64,000 nucleotides of DNA. Origin: JAIOZK01 sp964468645. Its GTDB lineage: Bacteria; Bacteroidota; Bacteroidia; Bacteroidales; JAIOZK01. Location: positions 31,288 to 95,287 of the forward strand of contig CAYXUU010000019.1 of NCBI GenBank assembly GCA_964468645.1, written 5' to 3'. Below are positions 45,613-55,100 of the stretch, one piece after another; positions within the stretch are counted from its first letter, which is position 1, and each line of letters begins with the position of its first letter. A program made the position numbers and the translations under genes. The notes beneath the pieces were generated by a model that saw only the letters and a list, made by a program, of their open reading frames with translations, searched no databases and was not told where the DNA came from.

Positions 45613-47205
45613 TTGAAAAAAGTAAATTATATATATATTTTATGTTTCAGTGTGTTGTTGGTGGCTCCTCTTTTCGCCAATTTAGTCTCATTTGAGAGTC
45701 AATTCCCGGGTTGGTTTAACGATTTGCGCAATAGCCAGAAAGTAAAATATAAATCCTTAATATGGACCAAAGATGGTGTTGTTAAATACCTGTCTGATCT
45801 GGAAAAATGGTATCAGGATAATGTTGGATTTAAAAATGAACTGGTAAAACTTAATTCACTTGGATATCGCCTCTTAAATACATCTCAGGATAGAAACAAG
45901 TATATTATTGGTAAGAAGGATTTTTTATTTAAAGGGAATCTGTCAAACAATGTAGTTTCAGTTAGTACAGGTGAGTTTCTTTATACTACTGAGGAACTTG
46001 AAGATTATTATTCCTACCTGGGCCAGGTTGTCAGATATTTTAAAAACAAAAATATACCATTATATATAGCTATATCACCCAATAAGCATACCATTTATAG
46101 CGAACATTTACCAGAATATCTGGAAATGAAACAACCTACATTATATGATCAGATCATTGCATATCAGCGAAATCCTTATAATATTATTGATCTGAGAGCA
46201 CCTATGTTGAATGCAAAACCGGCCTATGGTGATCTGTTGTTTTACAAAGCAGATAGTCATTGGTCAAGGATGGGTGCATACATAGCTTATCTCGAAATTA
46301 TGAAAATAATCTCCATGGATTTTCCACAGATAGAGATCTTAAAATTAAATGATTATGATGTTGCTGAAGAGGTGCAGGGTGGCGACCTGGCTTATCATGC
46401 CAATATGATGAACTGGGTTCGTGATTTTTCAGTAAATATGATCTTTAATCACCCGCTTGATTCACTTCAGGTGAACAACATTAAAGGCGTATTTATTAAA
46501 ACCGGACCTGATGAATTAGTGGAACTCTCTCAAAAAGCAATTGTAAAAAATGATAATAAGCCACTTATACTTTTATATCTAAGAGACTCATTTGGCAAAA
46601 ATCTTGGTTATTTCCTTCATCATACATTTGGTACGGTGGTGCATGTTTATATTCTATCGGGTGAAGCTGAAAAAATCGATGAGTATATTGAAAAGTATGA
46701 TCCTGATATTGTATTGTTCGAATTTGTCGAGCGCTACCTGAACAAAAAACCACTTGCCCCGGAATTGTGGTATGCAAAAGAGTTAATTGACAATTCTGAA
46801 ACTCTCCTTGAATTGAAGGGCAAAGAAATAATAAATCATTCATCGCGTCAGGTCAACTTTCAATCTATCAGGGAAGAAAAAAAGATGATTGTTTTTGAGA
46901 ATAAAAGTCGTCCGGGTCCACAGTTGCATTTTAATGAAAAATTCTGCTCCGATAGCGGTACTTTATGTATTATGGTGAGAATCTTTGCTCCCCAGAGGAC
47001 TATTGCAAAATTGTTTTATTCAACACTGGGTCAGAAAAAGTTTAACCAGGCCAATTCAATAACAAGAAAACTTTCAAATGGATGGAATAATGTCTTATTC
47101 ACGTTAAAGAACAATGAATTAACAGGCCGATTCAGGTTGGACCCGGGATATCATAAGGGAATATATAAACTTGAAAGTTTAGAAATTAAATGTTTGCCTG
47201 AATGA
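45613..47205 (+). CDS. AlgJ/AlgX/DltD-like SGNH O-acetylation protein, copy 2
   Basis: A 530-residue paralogue of the product at 42512, with identical length and layout. TTG at 45613 is the start (MKKVNYIYILCFSVLLVAPLF as anchor). Candidate catalytic residues are Asp214 and His216 in KADSHWSRMGAY and Ser326 in LRDSFGKNL. The C-terminal shared module is present (LCIMVRIFAPQRTIAKLFYS ... FRLDPGYHKGIYKLESLEIK). It follows the second MBOAT by 30 bp. Divergence between the copies is highest around residues 85-130 and 255-300, suggesting different acceptors or linkage positions. Confidence 0.84.
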   Translation: MKKVNYIYILCFSVLLVAPLFANLVSFESQFPGWFNDLRNSQKVKYKSLIWTKDGVVKYLSDLEKWYQDNVGFKNELVKLNSLGYRLLNTSQDRNKYIIGKKDFLFKGNLSNNVVSVSTGEFLYTTEELEDYYSYLGQVVRYFKNKNIPLYIAISPNKHTIYSEHLPEYLEMKQPTLYDQIIAYQRNPYNIIDLRAPMLNAKPAYGDLLFYKADSHWSRMGAYIAYLEIMKIISMDFPQIEILKLNDYDVAEEVQGGDLAYHANMMNWVRDFSVNMIFNHPLDSLQVNNIKGVFIKTGPDELVELSQKAIVKNDNKPLILLYLRDSFGKNLGYFLHHTFGTVVHVYILSGEAEKIDEYIEKYDPDIVLFEFVERYLNKKPLAPELWYAKELIDNSETLLELKGKEIINHSSRQVNFQSIREEKKMIVFENKSRPGPQLHFNEKFCSDSGTLCIMVRIFAPQRTIAKLFYSTLGQKKFNQANSITRKLSNGWNNVLFTLKNNELTGRFRLDPGYHKGIYKLESLEIKCLPE

Positions 47206-47206
47206 A

Positions 47207-47340
47207 ACTCAGGATAAAAATGGATTCCTGTTTTCGGGTAATAGCAAAATTAAAATCACAGAAGATCATAAATCCGATATTACCACTTTCGAGTTCGTTG
47301 AGAGGTGCTAGAAACGAAAACTATTGTATCCGGAAGATGG
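47207..47340 (+). pseudogene. Possible short AlgJ-like remnant
   Basis: The frame starting at 47207 reads NGFLFSGNSKIK, close to the FLFAGN/FLFKGN block of the AlgJ-like proteins. It then reads SDITTFEFVER followed by a TAG and KRKLLYPED, close to PDIVLFEFVER and NKKPLAPEL of copy 2. These blocks are far apart in the intact proteins, so a deletion scar is needed. The match is short and could be chance. Confidence 0.3.
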
Positions 47341-47429
47341 GTGAATTAAAAGTGATTTGATTTGTACAGGGGTGATTAATGATATATCATTGCAAAAGTT
47401 ATCATTATTAAAAAATCAGTAATATTAGT

Positions 47430-50400
47430 ATGAGTTTATCTGGTGCTTCAACGAAACGATTTAAGAATTTTGTCAGGTTTTTTTATCCCGGGGAAATTAT
47501 CTGGAGAATCCGGTTTGGAAACATTGATCGTAAAACCTATCAAAAGATTAAAACCAGTGAATTGTTTGATGCTGAATACTATGCTGAAAACAATCCTGAT
47601 ATAGTAAGGTTAAAAGTTGATCCTATTATCCATTACATAAAGTATGGTGGTTTTGAGCACAGGAATCCATCCCGGTATTTTAACAGTGGGTTTTATCTTG
47701 CGTCAAATCCCGATGTATTAAAAAGTGGGATCAATCCCCTGGTTCATTACATTATGTTTGGTGTACAGGATAAAAGAAAACCATTGCCTGAAGCAGTTGA
47801 AGAGCCTGATAAAACCAGCCAACTAACATTTACTGGATCTAAATTGTCTGAAGATAAAGGAAAGATGGCGTTACAGGAACACGAAATACAACTGATAAGA
47901 TACAGTGAATTTTTTGATGGGGATTATTATAAATCAACCAATCCTGATGTAGAAAAGCCGGGTGTTGATCCGGCAAAACATTTTTATCTCCATGGCGCAA
48001 GGGAAAAGAGAAATCCTTCAACAAGATTCAATACAACCTATTATCTTGAATTATATCCTGATATTATTGAAAGTGGTATAAACCCGTTGCTCCATTATAT
48101 CAAGTTTGGAAGAAAAGAAGGGCGTGAAGCCATACCAGAGATTGAAAAACCAGAAGCTGTTACGACCCAGGAAGTGAGAACTGTACAGACAGAAAACGTA
48201 ATATCCGGCAACGAGATGAACCTGAACATTGATAATGAGGAACGTGGGATACAAATAATAAAAGAAAGCAATTTGTTTGATGCTGAATATTATTTGTCGA
48301 ATAATTATGATATAAAAAAAGCAGGACTCGATCCTGCCAGGCATTATTATCTACATGGATGGAAAGAGGGACGAAACCCCGGACCTGAATTCGATTCGGA
48401 TTTTTACCTGGCCTCTTATAATGATGTTAAAGAATCCGGAATAAATCCACTTATACACTATCTCAAGAAAGGAGAGCAAGAAAATAGGGTTTATTCAATC
48501 GAGGAAACTGTCGAAAATAAATTTGGTGAAGTTTTTGAGTTGCCCGATACATCAAATAGGTACACTGACCGCTCATTGATAAAACTTATCGCATTTTATT
48601 TGCCTCAATATCATCCTATTCCGGAGAACGATGAATGGTGGGGTAAAGGGTTTACCGAGTGGGACAATGTTGTTACGGCGAAACCTTCATTTGAAGGGCA
48701 TTATCAGCCACACCTTCCTGTTGATCTGGGATTTTATGATTTGAGAGTTCCGGACGTAATGGAGGAACAGATCAAAATGGCCAAACAATTTGGTATTCAT
48801 GGTTTTTGCTTTTACTACTACTGGTTTGATGGACAACGCCTGCTGGAGAAACCTCTGGATATGTTTCTGGAACACAAAGATTGGGATATTAATTTTTGTG
48901 TTTGCTGGGCTAATGAGAACTGGACCAGGAGATGGGATGGCAAAGAACAGGATATATTAATCGCTCAGAACCATTCTGCAAAGGATGATATGGCATTCAT
49001 TGCTGATGTTTCAGAATATTTGAGAGATAAGCGATATATCCGGATAGACGGCAAACCTTTGTTATTGATTTATCGACCCAATTTATTGCCAGCAATAGCT
49101 GAAACGGCCAAGTTATGGCGACAGTGGTGCAGGTCACATGATATCGGTGAGATATATTTAGCTTACGTTCAATCTTTTGAAAAAGTAAATCCAGATGAAT
49201 ATGGCTTTGATGCAGCAATTGAGTTTCCTCCTAATAATTTCAACCTGAAAAGAATGAATAGTCCTTTTGCTACAATTCGAAAGGATTTCAAGGGAAGTAT
49301 ATATGACTGGACATCCATGATGAAGATGAGTGAAAATTATACTGATCCTGGCTATAAACTATTCAGAGGTGTATGTCCATCATGGGATAATACCCCAAGA
49401 AGAAAGAATGAAAGTACATTATTGATTAATAATGATCCTGCCGATTTTCAGAAATGGGTTTATAATGCCTCTATAGAAACAATGAAGCGATCCAGGAAAT
49501 CAGACGAAAGACTTATGTTCATAAATGCCTGGAATGAGTGGGCAGAGGGGGCACATTTAGAGCCGGATGACAGGAATGGATATGCTTATTTGAATTCGCT
49601 AAAAAGTGCCATTATTCAGGTTAAGGGTGATATTGGTCTTATGAATTATTACTGCCAAACATATTTGTATCATATTAATATGTATAAGGATCGTATAATG
49701 GATATCAACAAAATGTTTAATACAAAATCCATTGATCCTGAATATCTATTCCTGGCCGACTATTATAAATTTATTAAACTAATCGATAATAAATACTCTC
49801 AGCCATTCAAAATAGTTAATGGGATACCATGTTATGCAAAAAATAATAAAACCATAAAGCTCAGGACCAGAGATGATTTGTTTGCATTATATGAGCATAC
49901 AATTAAAGAAGAAACAAAGGATATCATTTCATTTGTGATATTACAATACAATCACTCAGATCTTACTGCTGAATGTGTAGAATCAATTAAAAAACTTAAT
50001 GATTCACGCATAAGGATTGTAGTTGTTGATAATAATTCTGATTTGGAGGAACAGGAAATCCTCAGGTCCAGATATATTGAGGATCACAATGTTGCCTTGA
50101 TCTTTAATAAAAGTAATGTTGGTTTTGCAGCAGGTAATAATATCGGTTATAGTTATGCAAAAGATAAGCTTTATTCAAGGTTTATCGTTGCAATTAATAA
50201 TGATATCGTTATCGACCAGGATAATTTTATTGAGAAACTTTACCAGATATTCAAAGAGTGGTCGTTTTCGGCTTTGGGCCCTGATATTCAACTCCCTGAT
50301 GGACGCCACGAGAATCCTTATAATGATTTTATTTTCGATCATCAAAAATGTTCAGAGATGATTGAAATACGGAAGAGAGAAAAAGAGACATTAATAAATA

Positions 50401-52094
50401 CAAACATAGTCGAATGGTATAATGTCAGAGATTCGTCATTTGAGGAAGACTTTATCATCAATCCACTTTTACAGGGGGCAGCGCTTATTTTCTCGCCAAT
50501 CTATATCGTAGATAACGATCAGGCTTTCGAAGAACTCACTTTTCTTTATGGAGAAGAGTTCGTTTTAGCAACAAATGCCCTTGTTAATGGAGAACTGTTA
50601 TTGTACTCGAAACAACTAAGAGTGATTCATAAAGAAGGAGTTACAACAGGAGAAATTGAAGGGAATGAAAAAATGCATCATGGATATGATGGTGCAATTC
50701 TTTCACTTCAAAGGTCAATCAGTATCCTCAATGATCATCAACAAGATAATGGCCTGGAATTACAAATTATTAATAGTGATCAAATAGTTCCTTCCATGAA
50801 TCAAGGGAAAAAACATATCTTATTTGATGTATTATTTAGCCAGGGAAGTTTTCATGGGGGTGGTGAATATGGTAAAACTGTATTTAATGAGCTTTCAAAT
50901 ACGATTTCGAATACAGATGATTGTGAGTTGTGGGTTGTTGCTAATCCTGATTTGTCGGTAGATGAATGGATATGGAATAGATGCAGAAGAAATCATATAA
51001 AAATAATTAAAGTAGAGGATTATGTTTCAATAACAAAAATTGTTAACACCGATGTTTTTGATGTGTTTTTTACACCTGCTATTGTCGTATATTCAGAGGG
51101 ATATAGATACATGAAAACTTCCGGACAAGGTGTGAATTTTAATTGTAATAAAACCAAAGTAATTGGAACATTGCACGATATCAGGGATTATGAACTGGCA
51201 AGGGATTACAAATTGATATCATTTTTCAGGAAAAGTCTAAACTGCCTGCCAGAAAGCCGGTATCCCACGAAAGATATTGATGGAATTGTTAAAACCAAAA
51301 AAATCGAAGCCAACGAACTACTTAAAATGTACAGGCAATTATGTGAGTGTGAAAGTATCGATACCCTGATAACTGTATCTGAATACTCCAGAAAAGTAAT
51401 ACTGTCAACTATTGTGGATTGTAACCAGAAGATCAAAGTCTTCTATGCTCCTATGAAAAACAGATCATATCCGGAATCATTGGATGAAAATGACATCAAA
51501 CAATTTGATACCAGCGATTTTGCGCTTATCGTTAATGCTTCACGAATGGAGAAAAATGCTGCAGCTGCTGTTAAAGCATTTGATAGCATATTTTCAGAAC
51601 CGGATACGTCTTCAAAAGTCTCCAAAGGTTTTAAAGTTGTATTAACAGGTGTTGAAAACCCTGAGGATGTGTTTTGTGATAAGATTAAGAACCCGCAAAG
51701 ATTTGTGGTATTTCCCTTTTTATCATCTGAGCATTTAGAATACCTGTATAATAATACAAAATTGCTGGTGTTTGTATCCTTAAGTGAAGGATTTGGTTAT
51801 CCACCAATTGAAGCAATGAGTTATCATAAAAAATGCCTGGTTTCCAGGGTCACATCTATCCCGGAGATTTGTGGCGAGGCAGCCTTTTATTGCGATCCAT
51901 ATGATATTAATTCAATTAAAAATGGCATCATTAGCTCTTTTGAGAAAGAATTACCTGTCAATTCAATTCAAGAACAGTATGTTAAAATTACAGAAAAACA
52001 AACCAGCGACCTGAAGAAACTGGTTGGTTTGCTTATCGACAAATGTCAAAGTAATCATAATGTTAACAATGAGTTGAAGCAACTTCATATATAA
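47430..52094 (+). CDS. Giant glycosyltransferase: six repeats-WbsX-GT2-GT4
   Basis: At 1554 residues the largest protein of the window. Six repeats in three A/B pairs occupy about 48-355, with charged linkers between pairs (for example EKPEAVTTQEVRTVQTENV). A WbsX-like glycosyltransferase domain spans about 382-730 (IAFYLPQYHPIPENDEWWG, FTEWDNVVTAKP, FCFYYYWFDGQRLLEKPLD, CVCWANENWTRRWDG, NAWNEWAEGAHLEPD). A 100-residue linker leads to a GT2 (about 830-1080, ISFVILQYNHSDLTAEC, VVVDNNSD, NKSNVGFAAGNNIGY). A GT4 closes it (about 1127-1554, GSFHGGGEYGKTVF, VSLSEGFGYPPIEAMSY). Probably builds a multi-sugar stretch of the exported glycan. Confidence 0.87.
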   Translation: MSLSGASTKRFKNFVRFFYPGEIIWRIRFGNIDRKTYQKIKTSELFDAEYYAENNPDIVRLKVDPIIHYIKYGGFEHRNPSRYFNSGFYLASNPDVLKSGINPLVHYIMFGVQDKRKPLPEAVEEPDKTSQLTFTGSKLSEDKGKMALQEHEIQLIRYSEFFDGDYYKSTNPDVEKPGVDPAKHFYLHGAREKRNPSTRFNTTYYLELYPDIIESGINPLLHYIKFGRKEGREAIPEIEKPEAVTTQEVRTVQTENVISGNEMNLNIDNEERGIQIIKESNLFDAEYYLSNNYDIKKAGLDPARHYYLHGWKEGRNPGPEFDSDFYLASYNDVKESGINPLIHYLKKGEQENRVYSIEETVENKFGEVFELPDTSNRYTDRSLIKLIAFYLPQYHPIPENDEWWGKGFTEWDNVVTAKPSFEGHYQPHLPVDLGFYDLRVPDVMEEQIKMAKQFGIHGFCFYYYWFDGQRLLEKPLDMFLEHKDWDINFCVCWANENWTRRWDGKEQDILIAQNHSAKDDMAFIADVSEYLRDKRYIRIDGKPLLLIYRPNLLPAIAETAKLWRQWCRSHDIGEIYLAYVQSFEKVNPDEYGFDAAIEFPPNNFNLKRMNSPFATIRKDFKGSIYDWTSMMKMSENYTDPGYKLFRGVCPSWDNTPRRKNESTLLINNDPADFQKWVYNASIETMKRSRKSDERLMFINAWNEWAEGAHLEPDDRNGYAYLNSLKSAIIQVKGDIGLMNYYCQTYLYHINMYKDRIMDINKMFNTKSIDPEYLFLADYYKFIKLIDNKYSQPFKIVNGIPCYAKNNKTIKLRTRDDLFALYEHTIKEETKDIISFVILQYNHSDLTAECVESIKKLNDSRIRIVVVDNNSDLEEQEILRSRYIEDHNVALIFNKSNVGFAAGNNIGYSYAKDKLYSRFIVAINNDIVIDQDNFIEKLYQIFKEWSFSALGPDIQLPDGRHENPYNDFIFDHQKCSEMIEIRKREKETLINTNIVEWYNVRDSSFEEDFIINPLLQGAALIFSPIYIVDNDQAFEELTFLYGEEFVLATNALVNGELLLYSKQLRVIHKEGVTTGEIEGNEKMHHGYDGAILSLQRSISILNDHQQDNGLELQIINSDQIVPSMNQGKKHILFDVLFSQGSFHGGGEYGKTVFNELSNTISNTDDCELWVVANPDLSVDEWIWNRCRRNHIKIIKVEDYVSITKIVNTDVFDVFFTPAIVVYSEGYRYMKTSGQGVNFNCNKTKVIGTLHDIRDYELARDYKLISFFRKSLNCLPESRYPTKDIDGIVKTKKIEANELLKMYRQLCECESIDTLITVSEYSRKVILSTIVDCNQKIKVFYAPMKNRSYPESLDENDIKQFDTSDFALIVNASRMEKNAAAAVKAFDSIFSEPDTSSKVSKGFKVVLTGVENPEDVFCDKIKNPQRFVVFPFLSSEHLEYLYNNTKLLVFVSLSEGFGYPPIEAMSYHKKCLVSRVTSIPEICGEAAFYCDPYDINSIKNGIISSFEKELPVNSIQEQYVKITEKQTSDLKKLVGLLIDKCQSNHNVNNELKQLHI

Positions 52095-52182
52095 ATTGCC
52101 TGAGGTTGCAGGGAGCTGCATTTATGAAATCCCCTGACTTAAATAAAATTATTTAGTTAAACTAAACGAAAATATCAATGCA

Positions 52183-55100
52183 ATGGGTAGGATGACATTG
52201 AAATGGAATAACATAATATCAAATCTCAATCCTTTGGTAGTTTATCAAAAATTATCCGGTTCCTTTATAAATAGGCAACATTATCAGCTTATTAAAGATA
52301 GCGAACTGTTTGATCAGGAATATTATTTAGGACAATATCCCGATGTTAAAGAAAAACGAACCGATCCGGTAATACATTATTTAACTTATGGTGGTTTTGA
52401 AGGGAGAAATCCCGGTAAAAGTTTTAACTCTTTATATTACTATGAATCAAATCCGGATGTATTAAAAGAAGGGATTAATCCTCTGTTGCATTATTTGCTT
52501 AGGGGCAAAAAGGAGGGGCGTAAACCTTTTCCTGTTGCTCCGGCAATAAAAGCAAATAAAGGTGTAAACGTTACTGCTGATGAAAGAAAGTTGCATGGTG
52601 AAATCATAACAGGTAATAATTTGTCCAATCAGGAACAAGACATACAATTGATAAGAAACAGTGAGTACTTTAATGAGGAATATTATTTATCAACCAATCC
52701 CGACGTTAAGAATAAAGGTTTGGATCCGGTAAATCATTTCTATTATATTGGATTCAAAGAGTGGAGAAATCCTTCTGAGAAATTCGATACGAGGTATTAT
52801 CTTGAAACCAACCCGGCTGTTATGAGAAGTGGAGTTAATCCATTACTTCATTTTATTAAGTTTGGCAGGAAAGAGAATCGCAGAACATTACCAGAGATTC
52901 ATGAAACTCAATTTGTTAATGAACCCGATACAAAGCCAGTAGTAACTGAGATTGAAAATAATAGCCTTGCTCAGGAACTTGAAATTAAATTATTAAAAGA
53001 GAGTAGTTTATTTGATGAAGAGTATTATTTGTCTAATAATCAGGATGTAAAAGATGCAGGAGTAGATCCGTACGAACATTATTATCTTCAGGGATGGAGA
53101 GATGGACGAAATCCCAGTAGTGATTTCGATACAGAATTTTATCTGGCATCCTATAAAGATGTGAAGGAGACAGAACAAAATCCACTGGTACATTATCTGA
53201 CGATAGGAAAACTTGAAAATAGAGTTTGTACTGTCAAGGATAAGATTAAATTAGAGAAAGGCCATGCATTTGAACTGCCACTATCTTCAACTAAAGAACA
53301 ATTAAATTCCTTGGTAAAAACCGTTGCATTTTATTTACCTCAGTTTCATCCTATTCCGGAAAACAATGAATGGTGGGGTAACGGATTTACTGAATGGAAG
53401 AATGTTGTTACTGCAAAACCGTTATTTCAAGAACATTATCAGCCACATCTTCCGTATGATCTGGGATTCTATGATTTAAGAGTTCCGGAAGTAATGGCAG
53501 GGCAGGTAAGGATGGCAAAAGAGTTCGGTATACATGGTTTTTGTTTTTATTATTATTGGTTCGATGGAAAACGTTTGTTGGAAAAGCCATTGGATATGTT
53601 CCTTGAACATAAGGAATGGGATATTAATTTCTGTGTCTGTTGGGCCAATGAAAACTGGACCAGGAGATGGGATGGACGTGATGACGATATTTTAATTGCC
53701 CAGAACCATTCACCTGAAGATGATTTGAGAGTTATCGCAGATATTTCAAAATATACACGTGATCCGAGATATATAAGAATCAATGGTAAACCACTTCTTA
53801 TTATATATCGAGCGGATATATTTCCAGATATTAAAACATCAATAGTTCGATGGAGAGAATATTACCTGGAGCAATTTAATGAAGAGTTATGCATGGCAAT
53901 GGTACAAACCTTTGGTTTGAATGATCCGGATGAGTTTGGTTTTGACTATGCAATAGAGTTTCCACCACTTAATATTTCACCAGATGATATTACCTCAAAA
54001 ATAAAAACTGAGAATTTCTTTGGAAAGATCCTTGACACAGGAAAGATGATAAAGAATACTGTTAATAAACTAAGAAGGGTTGATTATAATATGTTCCGGG
54101 GTGTTATGTTGATGTGGGACAATACAGCAAGGAAAGGAAATCATAGTCATGTATACCTGAATAATCCTCCAGGTGTTTACCGGGATTGGTTAATGGAAGC
54201 ATGTAATGATACAATGTATAATAGTAACAGGGGGGGTGATAATCTGGTATTCATCAATGCATGGAATGAGTGGGCAGAAGGAGCACATCTTGAACCTGAT
54301 AAAAAATATGGATATTCTTATTTGAACGCCACCAAATCTGTGTTAGCTGAAATTAATGAGACTAACTTTCCCATGATTTCCGTTATTGTGCCTAATTATA
54401 ATCATGCAAAATATCTTCGTCAAAGATTAGACTCCGTATATGGCCAAACATACAGAAATATTGAAATTATTTTACTCGATGATGCCTCTACCGATTCAAG
54501 TTTGGAAATACTTGAAGAATACTACAACAAATACAAGAGTATAACAAGATTATTGGTAAATGAGCATAATGTTGGCAATGTGTTCAGTCAATGGATGAAA
54601 GGGATGTCAGAGGCTACAGGAGACTTAATATGGATTGCTGAGAGTGATGATTACTGTGACCTTAATTTTCTGAAGACCTTATCTCCATTCTTTACTGATG
54701 AAGCTGTTTGCCTGACTTACTCAAAAATATTATTTGTAGATGAGAAGGGTAATACTCATAGCCGAAGTTTTGATGACTATGTAGAAATAATTGATGATAC
54801 TAAATGGAAGAACAGCTACAAGGAAACCAGCTCTTCAGAGGTAAGGGCAGCTCTGGGTATTAAAAACACAATCCCAAACGTAAGTTCTGTGCTTTTCAGG
54901 AAACCTGAAGAAATAGAATTATTTCATAATAAGGAGTGGCTTGATATGAGAATCTGTGGTGATTGGATATTTTACCTGAATATTTTAAGGGGCGGGAAAA
55001 TAGCATATTCAATTGATACCATGAGCTACTATAGAATCCATGATGATAATTCATCAATCAAAACCTACACACAGGATGTATATTATAAAGAACATGAGAA

